23,521 nucleotides of DNA from Rhodospirillaceae bacterium UBA6219 (GTDB lineage Bacteria; Pseudomonadota; Alphaproteobacteria; Rhodospirillales; Magnetospirillaceae). A program made the position numbers and the translations under genes. Location of the stretch: contig DISD01000089.1 of the NCBI GenBank assembly GCA_002435715.1, positions 1-23,521 on the forward strand. Reading direction: 5' to 3'. The notes under the pieces are model-generated. The model was not told the origin of the DNA. It searched no databases and saw only the letters and a list, made by a program, of their open reading frames with translations. Shown piece after piece: positions 1-8,099 of the stretch; the stretch's first letter is position 1; every line of letters begins with the position of its first letter.

Positions 1-338
1 GGTTCAACGCCTACCCGGCGGAAGTGTTCATGGGCGACGTCGGTGCACTGGCCTTGGGCGCGGCACTGGGTGTGGTGGCCGTGATCATCCGCCAGGAACT
101 GGTGCTGTTCATCATGGGTGGCGTGTTCGTGGTCGAAGCGGTGTCGGTGATGCTGCAAGTTTCCTGGTTCAAATACACCAAACGCAGGTACGGCACCGGC
201 CAGCGCATCCTGCTGATGGCGCCGCTGCATCATCATTTCGAACAAAAAGGCTGGAAGGAGACCCAGGTCGTGGTGCGGTTCTGGATCGTCACGATGATGC
301 TGGTCCTGATAGGGTTGGCAACGTTGAAGTTGCGATGA
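1..338 (+). CDS. mraY: Phospho-N-acetylmuramoyl-pentapeptide transferase, C-terminal part
   Basis: MraY is the integral membrane enzyme that transfers phospho-MurNAc-pentapeptide from UDP to undecaprenyl phosphate, giving lipid I. Only about the last 112 residues are present; the reading frame is open from base 3 to the TGA at 336-338 and the gene is cut by the window edge. The family motif FNAYPAEVFMGDVGALALG is at the start of the fragment and includes an aspartate conserved in the active site. The histidine motif LLMAPLHHHFEQKGW follows near residue 77 of the fragment. Hydrophobic segments follow both motifs, as expected for the last membrane helices. Position directly before murD matches the standard dcw order. 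The identification is firm; only the 5' end is missing. Confidence 0.96.
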   Translation, partial: FNAYPAEVFMGDVGALALGAALGVVAVIIRQELVLFIMGGVFVVEAVSVMLQVSWFKYTKRRYGTGQRILLMAPLHHHFEQKGWKETQVVVRFWIVTMMLVLIGLATLKLR

Positions 339-347
339 GGCATGTGT

Positions 348-389
348 GGGCCGGGCTTCAGTCCGGCTTGTCGGGTCGAAACCCGGCCT
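348..389. repeat. REP-like double hairpin between mraY and murD
   Basis: The mraY-murD spacer holds two adjacent stems: GCCGGGC(350-356)/GTCCGGC(361-367) with a TTCA loop, and CGGGT(372-376)/ACCCG(381-385). An alternative long-range stem GGCCGGG(349-355)/CCCGGCC(382-388) excludes both. Paired GC-rich arms with a short linker are typical of REP-type intergenic elements. It ends just before the murD ribosome binding site, so it could also affect murD translation. Family membership cannot be shown from a single copy. Confidence 0.5.
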
Positions 390-402
390 GCAACAAGGAG
401 GA

Positions 403-1788
403 ATGTTGAAACAGTTGGCTGGACAATCAGTGCTGGTGCTCGGGCTCGGGGAGACCGGGTTGTCGCTTGCGCGTTACCTGCGCGAGCAGGGTGCACATTT
501 GCGCCTGGCCGACAGTCGTATCGATCCGCCCGGTGTGGCAACTTTGCGCAGCGAAATGCCGCAAGTCGAAATCCATTGCGGGACTTTTACGGATGAACTG
601 TTGCAGGGCATTGACCGCATCGCCATCAGCCCCGGTGTAGCGCTGGCCGAGCCGGTCGTGCAGCACGCCATCGCGCACGGTGTGCCGGTCGTGGGTGACA
701 TCGAATTGCTGGCGCAGCAGCTCGCGACTAACGACTATCGGCGCAATACCCGAGTCCTCGCCATCACCGGTGCCAACGGCAAGACCACGGTCACCAGCAT
801 GGTCGGCGCGATGTGCGCGGCGGCGGGATGGGACGCGCAGATGGCGGGTAATATTTCCCCGGCGGTACTGGATGCGCTGCGCGAACGCAACGGCAAACAG
901 CCGCAGGTATGGGTGCTTGAGCTATCCAGCTTCCAGCTCGAAACGACATACACCCTGAATGCCGATGCGGCAGCCGTGCTCAATGTGAGCGAAGACCATC
1001 TCGATCGCTATGCTGATATGGATGCTTACGCGGCGGCCAAGGCGCGCATCTTTCAGGGCGACGGGGTGCAGGTGCTGAACCGCGACGATGCGCGCAGCAG
1101 CGCGATGCAGATCAGCGGGCGCAAACAGTTGAGTTTTGGATTGACGCCGCCGGACAGTGAAAACGATTGGGGCATCAGCCGCGAGGGTGCGGTGATGTGG
1201 TTGATGCAGGGCGCGCAAAAAGTGCTGCGGGCCGATGAGTTGCAGGTTTCCGGGTTGCACAACGCGGCAAACGCGCTGGCCGCCCTGGCACTGTGCCGCG
1301 CGCTCGACCTGCCGCTGGCGCCATTGATCGAAGCTCTGCGCACATTCAAGGGATTGCCGCACCGGATGCAGCGCGTGGCCGAGATTGCGGGCATCACCTA
1401 TTACGACGATTCCAAGGGAACCAACGTCGGTGCGACGGTGGCGGCGCTGCAAGGTTTGGGCAAACCCGCGGTGGTCATCCTCGGCGGCGAAGGCAAGGGG
1501 CAGGATTTTTCGCCGCTGCAGGAAGCAGTGGCGCAGCACGCCCGTGCCGTGGTGTTGATCGGGCGTGACGCACCACTGATTGCACATGCCATCTCCGGTT
1601 GCGGCAAACCCGTGCTGCACGCACGCGATATGGAAGATGCCGTCTGTGTGGCGACCGAGCAGGCGCAGAACGGTGATGCGGTATTGCTCTCTCCGGCGTG
1701 CGCCAGCTTCGATATGTTTCGCAACTATGCCCACCGCGCGGAAGTGTTCGTGCAGGCCGTGCACAAGCTGATGGAGGCAACGGTATGA
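403..1788 (+). CDS. murD: UDP-N-acetylmuramoylalanine--D-glutamate ligase
   Basis: MurD adds D-glutamate to UDP-MurNAc-L-Ala in the cytoplasm, using ATP. From the chosen ATG the protein has 461 residues, usual for the family. The N-terminal domain opens with VLVLGLGETG (about 10-19). The Mur ligase ATP loop ITGANGKTT is at 121-129, followed by the central motif NVSEDHLDRY (194-203) with the AAK lysine that is normally carbamylated, and the C-terminal motif DDSKGTN. An open frame reaches upstream to GTG 346, but those 19 codons would translate the hairpin element and are not MurD-like. The AAGGAGG at 395-401 leaves only one base before ATG 403; TTG 406, the next codon, has better spacing, so the start could be either. 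The stop overlaps the ftsW start as ATGA. Confidence 0.96.
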   Translation: MLKQLAGQSVLVLGLGETGLSLARYLREQGAHLRLADSRIDPPGVATLRSEMPQVEIHCGTFTDELLQGIDRIAISPGVALAEPVVQHAIAHGVPVVGDIELLAQQLATNDYRRNTRVLAITGANGKTTVTSMVGAMCAAAGWDAQMAGNISPAVLDALRERNGKQPQVWVLELSSFQLETTYTLNADAAAVLNVSEDHLDRYADMDAYAAAKARIFQGDGVQVLNRDDARSSAMQISGRKQLSFGLTPPDSENDWGISREGAVMWLMQGAQKVLRADELQVSGLHNAANALAALALCRALDLPLAPLIEALRTFKGLPHRMQRVAEIAGITYYDDSKGTNVGATVAALQGLGKPAVVILGGEGKGQDFSPLQEAVAQHARAVVLIGRDAPLIAHAISGCGKPVLHARDMEDAVCVATEQAQNGDAVLLSPACASFDMFRNYAHRAEVFVQAVHKLMEATV

Positions 1789-2948
1789 TCAGCGCCGCCC
1801 TGCATCCGCCGCGTGGCGCTGTGGTCGAATATGACCAGGTGCTGGTGTGGCTGGTGACCGTACTGCTCGCCATCGGACTGGTGATGGTCTATTCCTCCTC
1901 GATCGCCACGGCGGAGGCAAGCCGATACACCGGCCATCAGGCGGCCTACTATCTGTTGCGGCAGGGAATGTTCATCGCCATCGGACTATTTTGCGCCGTA
2001 GCCGCGTTTCAGGTGCCGCTGCAAACCTGGCAGAAATACGCCCCCTGGCTGTTTGTGGGCGGGGTGATCCTGTTGCTGCTGGTGCTGATTCCGGGGATAG
2101 GCAAAACAGTCAACGGCAGCAGGCGCTGGCTGTCCCTGCTGGTGTTCAACCTGCAACCGTCGGAGCTGATGAAATTCTTTGCCGTGATCTACGCGGCAGA
2201 CTACGCCGTGCGCAAGGGGGCGGTGCGCGACCGCTTCTTCAAGTCCTTCCTGCCCATGTTCGGAGTGATGGCGCTGGTGGGCACCCTGCTGTTGCTCGAA
2301 CCGGATATGGGCGCGCTGGTGGTGATCTGCATTATCGCCATGGGCACGCTGTGGCTGGGTGGCTTTAATCTGAAAGTCTTTCTGGGCCTGACCCTGTTTT
2401 TGCCGCTGGCTTTCGCCGCGCTGATCCTGTCGTCCGACTACCGCACCCAGCGCGTGCTGGGCTTCCTCGATCCATGGGCTGATCCCTACGGCAAGGGTTA
2501 TCAGTTGAGCCATGCGCTCATCGCATTTGGACGCGGCGAATGGTTCGGCGTGGGGCTGGGGGGGAGCGTGGAAAAACTTTTCTACCTGCCGGAAGCACAT
2601 ACCGATTTTCTGCTGGCGGTGATCGCCGAGGAGTTGGGTCTGGTCGGCGTGAGCGCGGTACTGGGGCTGTTTGCCTGGCTCATCGTGCGCGCCTTCTCCA
2701 TCGGCCGCCACGCGGCCATGTCTGACCGCCTGTATGCCGCGCTGGTTGCGCAGGGCATCGCCGTCTGGCTCGGGGTGCAGGCGATGATCAACATCGGCGT
2801 CAACATGGGGGTGCTGCCGACCAAGGGACTGACGCTGCCCTTCCTGAGTTTCGGCGGTAGCGGACTGGTGGTGAATCTGGTCGCGGTCGCGGTGCTGCTG
2901 CGCATCGATTATGAAAACAGAAGGGTTGCTCGGGGACTTCCAATATGA
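1785..2948 (+). CDS. ftsW: Septal peptidoglycan polymerase FtsW (SEDS family)
   Basis: FtsW is the SEDS-family glycosyltransferase that polymerises lipid II at the septum together with a class B penicillin-binding protein. The 387-residue protein starts at ATG 1785, seven bases after GGAGG (1773-1777) and overlapping the murD stop. A longer in-frame reading from 1698 would run inside murD and lacks support. About ten hydrophobic segments are visible, the first near residues 18-38. Family motifs include YSSS after helix 1, NGSRRWL, LQPSELMK, LEPDMGA, GYQLSHALIAFG, LPEAHTDF (with the catalytic aspartate) and the C-terminal FLSFGGSGL. The last codons form one arm of a long hairpin that spans the stop codon. 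Confidence 0.96.
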   Translation: MISAALHPPRGAVVEYDQVLVWLVTVLLAIGLVMVYSSSIATAEASRYTGHQAAYYLLRQGMFIAIGLFCAVAAFQVPLQTWQKYAPWLFVGGVILLLLVLIPGIGKTVNGSRRWLSLLVFNLQPSELMKFFAVIYAADYAVRKGAVRDRFFKSFLPMFGVMALVGTLLLLEPDMGALVVICIIAMGTLWLGGFNLKVFLGLTLFLPLAFAALILSSDYRTQRVLGFLDPWADPYGKGYQLSHALIAFGRGEWFGVGLGGSVEKLFYLPEAHTDFLLAVIAEELGLVGVSAVLGLFAWLIVRAFSIGRHAAMSDRLYAALVAQGIAVWLGVQAMINIGVNMGVLPTKGLTLPFLSFGGSGLVVNLVAVAVLLRIDYENRRVARGLPI

Positions 2949-2975
2949 AGTGGCTCTTTATCAACCCTTCTGTTT
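2915..2975. repeat. 14-bp perfect inverted repeat spanning the ftsW stop
   Basis: AAACAGAAGGGTTG at 2915-2928, inside the ftsW coding end, pairs perfectly with CAACCCTTCTGTTT at 2962-2975. Within the 33-base loop ACTTC (2936-2940) and GAAGT (2947-2951) can pair as well. The stop codon TGA 2946-2948 lies in the loop. There is no T-run after the stem, so a classical intrinsic terminator is unlikely. A repeat element or an RNA-stability hairpin is more plausible. Confidence 0.6.
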
Positions 2976-2985
2976 CGGCGAAGAC

Positions 2986-3019
2986 TAACTTGTGCAAGCA
3001 AGTTAAGTCCCAACGGGAC
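2986..3019. repeat. Two small hairpins upstream of murG
   Basis: TAACTTG (2986-2992)/CAAGTTA (2999-3005) has a six-base loop. It is followed directly by GTCCC (3007-3011)/GGGAC (3015-3019) with a three-base loop. Together with the preceding long hairpin they fill most of the 112-base ftsW-murG spacer, the longest gap in this part of the cluster. Their role is unknown. murG has no clear Shine-Dalgarno sequence after them, so an effect on murG expression is possible but inferred. Confidence 0.45.
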
Positions 3020-3060
3020 GGTCGTAGCCAAAACCGCCGTGTCGCGCGCGGGTTGCCGAT

Positions 3061-4125
3061 ATGAGCCGCACCATCCTCATCATGGCGGGCGGCACCGGCG
3101 GGCACATCTACCCGGGGTTGGCCGTGGCCGATGCCTTGCGCGCGCAGAACTGGAACATCGTGTGGCTGGGCGCACCGCACAGCATGGAAGCGGAACTGGT
3201 GCCGCAACACGGTTACCCGGTGGCGCGGGTCAATTTCTCGGGCGTGCGCGGCAAAGGACTGCCGCGTTTGCTGGCCTTGCCGTTCACCTTGCTGCGCGCA
3301 CTGGGACAAAGTGCGGCTGCCATCCTCCGCCATCGCCCCGATGTAGTGCTGGGCATGGGTGGTTACATCACGCTGCCGGGCGGTTTGATGGCGGCTTTCC
3401 TGCGCCGGCCGCTGGTGATCCATGAACAGAATTCCATCGCGGGATTGAGCAACAAAGTGCTGGCGAAGCTGGCGACGCGCGTGTTGAGCGGTTTTCCCGA
3501 TGTGCTGCGCAACACGACATGGTGCGGCAACCCGGTGCGCGCCGACATCGCTGCATTGCCCGACCCGCATACGCGTTACACACAACGCAGCGGCAAGCTG
3601 AACGTGCTGGTGGTCGGCGGCAGCCTCGGTGCGCAGGCCTTGAACGAGGCTGTGCCGCAAGCGCTGGCTTTGCTGCCGCAACAACAACGGCCGCACGTGG
3701 TGCACCAGACCGGCAAGAAGAATTTCGAGGCAGTGCTGCAGTTGTATGCACAAGCCGGTGTGCCGGCGGATGCGCGCGCCTTCCTCGATGACATGGCGCA
3801 GCAGTACGCGCAGGCCGATGTGGTGATCTGCCGTGCCGGGGCCTTGACCATTGCCGAACTGGCCGCAGCGGGCGTAGCGAGCGTGCTGGTGCCCTTCCCA
3901 TTCGCGGTGGACGACCACCAGACCCGCAACGCGCGCTTTTTGAGCGGGCAGGGTGCGGCGATCCTGCTGCCGCAGAAAGAATTGAGCGCGGAAAAATTGG
4001 CGCAATTGCTGCGCGAACTGGATCGCGAAAAATTACGGGTGATGGCACAAGCGGCACGCGCACTGGCGAAGCCGGATGCCGCGCAAGCGGTGGCGAATGT
4101 CTGCAAGGAAATGGCGGAAGCATGA
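3061..4125 (+). CDS. murG: UDP-GlcNAc:lipid I N-acetylglucosaminyltransferase MurG
   Basis: MurG is a GT-B glycosyltransferase on the inner face of the membrane that converts lipid I to lipid II. The protein has 354 residues. The N-terminal glycine loop GGTGGHIYPG is at 10-19, followed by the lipid-facing VLGMGGY and the IHEQNSIAG motif. The second Rossmann half begins at VLVVGGSLGA. The UDP-GlcNAc pocket is seen as CRAGALTIAELAAAG and PFPFAVDDHQ. No good ribosome binding site precedes ATG 3061, which is nevertheless the start that fits the family. The stop overlaps murC by ATGA. Confidence 0.97.
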   Translation: MSRTILIMAGGTGGHIYPGLAVADALRAQNWNIVWLGAPHSMEAELVPQHGYPVARVNFSGVRGKGLPRLLALPFTLLRALGQSAAAILRHRPDVVLGMGGYITLPGGLMAAFLRRPLVIHEQNSIAGLSNKVLAKLATRVLSGFPDVLRNTTWCGNPVRADIAALPDPHTRYTQRSGKLNVLVVGGSLGAQALNEAVPQALALLPQQQRPHVVHQTGKKNFEAVLQLYAQAGVPADARAFLDDMAQQYAQADVVICRAGALTIAELAAAGVASVLVPFPFAVDDHQTRNARFLSGQGAAILLPQKELSAEKLAQLLRELDREKLRVMAQAARALAKPDAAQAVANVCKEMAEA

Positions 4126-5540
4126 AACACAAGATCAAAAACATTCACTTCGTCGGCATCGGCGGCTCCGGCATGAACGGCATCGCCGAGGTGATGCTCA
4201 ACCTCGGTTTCAAGGTGAGCGGGTCCGATTTGGCCGACAGCACGGTGATCATGCGCTTGCGCGAGCTGGGGGCGGAAATCCATCAGGGACACGATGCGAT
4301 GAATCTGCGCGATGCCGATGCGGTGGTGACTTCCACAGCAGTCAAAGCGGACAACCCGGAAGTGATGGCCGCCCGCGCGCAGCGCATCCCGGTGGTGCCG
4401 CGCGCGGTGATGCTGGCCGAACTGATGCGCCTGCGCCAGGGTGTCGCGGTGGCGGGCACGCACGGCAAAACGACGACGACCTCGCTGGTAACCACAGTGC
4501 TGGCCAAGGGAGGGTTTGATCCGACTTTCGTCATCGGCGGGCGGCTCAACAGCAGCGGTGCCAATGCGCGGCTCGGCACAGGCGAGTTCATCGTGGCCGA
4601 AGCGGACGAGTCGGATGCCTCCTTCCTTTATCTCACGCCGATTCTGGCGGTCGTTACCAATATCGATGCCGATCACATGGAGACCTACGACCACGACTTC
4701 AATAAATTGAAACAGGCCTTCGTTGATTTTATCGAGCGCCTGCCGTTCTACGGTCGCGCCATGCTGTGTGTGGATGACGCCAACGTGCGCGAGATATTGC
4801 CGCGCATCAGCAAGCCGGTCACGACTTATGGCATGGGCGAAGCCGCGCAGATCCGTGCGGTGAATGTGCGCCACGAGGGCGGTCGGATGTGTTTTACCGC
4901 GCAATGCCGAAATGACGAGAAATGTCTGTATGAGGGCAAGCCGCTTGATCTGGACATCACGCTCAATCTGGCAGGTGTACACAACGTGCTGAATGCGCTG
5001 GCGGCCATCGCGGTGGGATTGGAAGTCGGGGTTGCTCCTGCGGCCATCGTTGCCGCGCTGGCTGAATTTGAGGGGGTGGGACGGCGCATGCAGCGCTACG
5101 GCGAGATTTCTTTGGTCGCAGGCGGCAGATTTACTTTGATTGATGATTACGGCCATCACCCGGTGGAAATGACGGCGACTCTGGCGGCGGTGCGTGGTGC
5201 CTTTCCCGGCAGACGTTTACTGCTCGCTTTCCAGCCGCACCGCTACTCGCGCACACGCGATCTGTTCGAGGATTTCGTCAAGGTGCTGGGGACGGTGGAT
5301 GCGCTGGCGCTGGCCGAAGTGTATGCGGCAGGAGAGGCACCCATCGTGGCGGCGGACGGACGCGCGCTGATGCATGCGCTGCGCGTGGCCGGACAGAACG
5401 AGGCTGTGTTCGTGGAGAACATCGCCGACATGCCGCAGACCATTCTGCAAATGGCACGCGACGGCGACGTGGTATTGACCATGGGCGCGGGGTCAATCGG
5501 TGGCGTGCCGAATCTGGTGGCGAAGCTGGCGCAAAAATGA
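4122..5540 (+). CDS. murC: UDP-N-acetylmuramate--L-alanine ligase
   Basis: MurC adds L-alanine to UDP-MurNAc, the first amino acid of the peptide stem, in the cytoplasm. The product has 472 residues, normal length. The N-terminal nucleotide motif HFVGIGGSGMNGIAE occupies about 9-23, the ATP loop GTHGKTTTT 112-120, and EADESDASFL and NIDADHMETY mark the central domain. The C-terminal domain shows DDYGHHP and FQPHRYSR. The start ATG overlaps the murG stop and the stop overlaps murB, both as ATGA, which suggests translational coupling. Confidence 0.97.
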   Translation: MKHKIKNIHFVGIGGSGMNGIAEVMLNLGFKVSGSDLADSTVIMRLRELGAEIHQGHDAMNLRDADAVVTSTAVKADNPEVMAARAQRIPVVPRAVMLAELMRLRQGVAVAGTHGKTTTTSLVTTVLAKGGFDPTFVIGGRLNSSGANARLGTGEFIVAEADESDASFLYLTPILAVVTNIDADHMETYDHDFNKLKQAFVDFIERLPFYGRAMLCVDDANVREILPRISKPVTTYGMGEAAQIRAVNVRHEGGRMCFTAQCRNDEKCLYEGKPLDLDITLNLAGVHNVLNALAAIAVGLEVGVAPAAIVAALAEFEGVGRRMQRYGEISLVAGGRFTLIDDYGHHPVEMTATLAAVRGAFPGRRLLLAFQPHRYSRTRDLFEDFVKVLGTVDALALAEVYAAGEAPIVAADGRALMHALRVAGQNEAVFVENIADMPQTILQMARDGDVVLTMGAGSIGGVPNLVAKLAQK

Positions 5541-6454
5541 AGATGAGCGAACCGACACAGTTCAGGACGACAGCGTTGCGCGGAGAGATGCTCCGCGACG
5601 AGTCCATGTCGCGCCACGTCAGCTGGCGCGCTGGCGGTGTCGCACAACGTGTGTATCAACCGGCGGATCTGGCTGATTTGCAAATGTTCCTGCAGCAGAC
5701 ACCGGCGGATGAACCGCTGCTGGCGGTGGGTCTCGGCAGCAACCTGCTGGTGCGCGACGGCGGCTTTCGCGGCACGGTATTGCTGTTCGTCGGGGCGCTG
5801 GCCGAGTTGCGCATGGAGGGCGACCTGATCTACGCGCAAGCCGGCGTGGCGGGTGCCAAGCTGGCGCGCTTTGCCGCGGCCAATCATCTGTGCGGCGCCG
5901 AATTCTTTGTTGGTATCCCCGGAACGCTGGGCGGCATGCTGGCGATGAACGCCGGCTGCTATGGCGGCGAAACCTGGCAGAAGGTGCAGCGCGTGCAGGT
6001 GCTCACGCGTAGCGGCAAATTGCTGGAGCGTACAGCACAGGAATATGACATTGGCTATCGCCATGCGGCATTGCGCAAAGAGAGTGACGAGTTCTTCGTC
6101 GGTGCATGGCTGCGTTTTGAGCAGGGCAGTGCCGATGCGGCGCGCGTGGCGATCAAGGCGCTGATGGAGAAACGCAGCGCCAGCCAGCCCTTGCAGTTGC
6201 CGAATTGCGGATCGGTATTTCGCAATCCGCCCGGCGATTATGCGGCGCGTTTGATTGAAAGCTGTGGCTTGAAAGGCAAGCGTATCGGCGGTGCGCAGGT
6301 ATCGGAGAAGCATGCCAATTTCATCGTCAATGCAGGCGAGGCGACGGCGACGGACATCGAGGACTTGGTCAACGAAGTGCGCGCAACGGTGTTGCGGCAG
6401 ACGGGGGTTGAATTGCACACGGAAGTGAAAATTGTCGGTGAATACAAGTCATGA
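5537..6454 (+). CDS. murB: UDP-N-acetylenolpyruvoylglucosamine reductase
   Basis: MurB is the FAD enzyme that reduces the enolpyruvyl group to give UDP-MurNAc. The protein has 305 residues, in the range of the short MurB class. FAD-binding sequences GLGSNLLVRDGG (65-76) and GIPGTLGGMLAMNAGCYG (126-143) are clear. The catalytic serine lies in NCGSVFRNP (about S226), and VSEKHANFIVN with a following glutamate completes the active site. ATG 5537 overlaps the murC stop; ATG 5543, two codons later, is an alternative. Confidence 0.96.
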   Translation: MKMSEPTQFRTTALRGEMLRDESMSRHVSWRAGGVAQRVYQPADLADLQMFLQQTPADEPLLAVGLGSNLLVRDGGFRGTVLLFVGALAELRMEGDLIYAQAGVAGAKLARFAAANHLCGAEFFVGIPGTLGGMLAMNAGCYGGETWQKVQRVQVLTRSGKLLERTAQEYDIGYRHAALRKESDEFFVGAWLRFEQGSADAARVAIKALMEKRSASQPLQLPNCGSVFRNPPGDYAARLIESCGLKGKRIGGAQVSEKHANFIVNAGEATATDIEDLVNEVRATVLRQTGVELHTEVKIVGEYKS

Positions 6455-7392
6455 ATACTGAATCCGCAATCCTGAATCCTGAATCCTTCGGCAAGGTCGC
6501 GGTGCTGATGGGCGGCCGTTCAGCCGAGCGCGAGGTGTCGCTGAAGAGCGGCGCGGCGGTATTGGCGGCGCTGCAAAAATCGGGCGTGGATGCGCATGCC
6601 TTCGATCCGGCCGGGCGCGATTTGCATACTTTGCGCGAAGAAAAGTTCGACCGCGTGTTCATCGCACTGCACGGGCGTTACGGCGAGGACGGCACGGTGC
6701 AGGGCGCGCTTGAGCTGATGGGCATCCCTTACACAGGCAGTGGTGTGCTGGCCTCCGCCATCGCGATGGACAAATGGCGCAGCAAGATGATCTGGCAGGC
6801 GGCCGGATTGCCAATCCCGGAATACGAAGCGCTGACTGTGCCGACCGACTGGGCTGCGCTGGCCGACCATCTCGATTTGCCTTTGTTTATGAAACCGGCA
6901 AATGAAGGTTCCAGCGTGGGCATCAGCAAGGTGCGCGCGGTGGCCGAATTGCCTGCCGCCTATGCCGAGGCAGCCCGCCACGACAAGGTGGTGCTGGCCG
7001 AAAGTTTTGTCAGCGGTGGGGAATATACGGTGGCGATTCTCAACGGCCGTGCGCTGCCGGTGATCAAGATCGAACCAGCCAACGAATTCTATGACTACGA
7101 GGCGAAATACCTGAGCAATGACACGCGCTATCTGTGCCCGTGCGGCTTGAGTGCGGCAGACGAAGCCGCGATGCAGCAGCTGGCCTTGCAGGCGTTCGCA
7201 TTGATCGGCGGCAGCGGCTGGGGGCGGGTGGATTTCCTGCGCGGCGCGGAGGATGGCAAAGCCTATTTGCTGGAAGCAAATACCTCGCCCGGGATGACCG
7301 ATCACAGCCTGGTGCCAATGGCGGCGCGGCAGGCGGGGATCGGTTTCGAACAACTGGTGCTGCGGATTCTGGAGACAACACATGTGGGCTGA
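6451..7392 (+). CDS. ddlB: D-alanine--D-alanine ligase
   Basis: Ddl is a cytoplasmic ATP-grasp enzyme that joins two D-alanines for the MurF step. The protein has 313 residues. It shows VLMGGRSAEREVSL near 18-31, HGRYGEDGTVQG, the ATP-grasp motif KPANEGSSVG and the C-terminal metal site EANTSPGMTDHSLVP. The first dozen residues are encoded by near-tandem CTGAATCC repeats (6458-6486) and look like a non-conserved extension. The start overlaps the murB stop and the end overlaps ftsQ by 11 bases. ddlB between murB and ftsQ is the usual proteobacterial order. Confidence 0.97.
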   Translation: MNTESAILNPESFGKVAVLMGGRSAEREVSLKSGAAVLAALQKSGVDAHAFDPAGRDLHTLREEKFDRVFIALHGRYGEDGTVQGALELMGIPYTGSGVLASAIAMDKWRSKMIWQAAGLPIPEYEALTVPTDWAALADHLDLPLFMKPANEGSSVGISKVRAVAELPAAYAEAARHDKVVLAESFVSGGEYTVAILNGRALPVIKIEPANEFYDYEAKYLSNDTRYLCPCGLSAADEAAMQQLALQAFALIGGSGWGRVDFLRGAEDGKAYLLEANTSPGMTDHSLVPMAARQAGIGFEQLVLRILETTHVG

Positions 7393-8080
7393 TGCGACAC
7401 GCGTGCGCGCACTGACCAAGCTGGTGCTGGGAATGAGTGCGGCCTGGCTGTTATGGTTCGGGATGAATTACGTCGTGCACTTGCCTGCATTTGCTTTGCG
7501 CGCAGTGGAGCTGACGGCAGCCCCGGGCCATGTGACGGCAGCGCAATTGCGTACTGTGGTGGAGCAGGTGCAGGGTAATTTTTTCACGGCTGACCTGCGG
7601 CGCACACGGCAGTCACTCGAACAGTTGCCCTGGGTGCGTCGGGCCAGTGTGCATCGTAAATTCCCCTGGTTGTTGCAAGTGGAGCTGGAAGAGCATGTTG
7701 CACTGGCAAGCTGGAATCAGACTGATCTGGTGAACACCAACGGTGAGGTGTTTCACGCCGAGACAGATGAGCGACTGCCCGCATTTTCAGGTGAGACGCA
7801 CCACTCACGGCAGATAGCACAGGCTTATGGCGAGATGAATCGCCAGTTGCAACCACTACGGCGGCACATCACGCAAATTGCGCTGTCACCGCGTCTGGCT
7901 TGGCATATCGAGCTGGATGACGGGTTGCAACTGGCACTGGGGCGCGAGGCGGTGAGTGAGCGGCTGGCACGCTTTGTCAGGGCGTACGCATCCAGTGTGG
8001 CCACGATACCGGGTGTGCGCCGGGTGGATCTGCGGTATCGCGATGGTTTTGCCGTTGATGCGGCGGGTGGTGCAGCGTGA
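7382..8080 (+). CDS. ftsQ: Cell division protein FtsQ
   Basis: FtsQ is a bitopic inner-membrane divisome protein that links FtsB/FtsL to the rest of the complex. The 232-residue product has a short cytoplasmic N-terminus and one membrane helix at about 14-34. A POTRA domain follows (from LRAVELTAAPG near 39 to about 110, including LPWVRRASVHRKFP and the typical EEHVALASW ending). The beta domain comes next, with GLQLALGRE and VDLRYRDGFAV. It is slightly short for FtsQ but complete. It overlaps the ddlB end, with GGAG just upstream as the probable ribosome binding site. Confidence 0.93.
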   Translation: MWADATRVRALTKLVLGMSAAWLLWFGMNYVVHLPAFALRAVELTAAPGHVTAAQLRTVVEQVQGNFFTADLRRTRQSLEQLPWVRRASVHRKFPWLLQVELEEHVALASWNQTDLVNTNGEVFHAETDERLPAFSGETHHSRQIAQAYGEMNRQLQPLRRHITQIALSPRLAWHIELDDGLQLALGREAVSERLARFVRAYASSVATIPGVRRVDLRYRDGFAVDAAGGAA

Positions 8081-8099
8081 GTTTTGGGAGAACCAGGGA

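Noticed and set aside
1698..1784. Extended FtsW start inside murD
   Set aside because: ATG 1785 has GGAGG at proper distance and the typical ATGA overlap; the extra residues are murD read in another frame.
3576..5159. 527-codon minus-strand frame opposite murG and murC
   Set aside because: Shadow of two well-supported overlapping genes; histidine- and arginine-rich product without family motifs.
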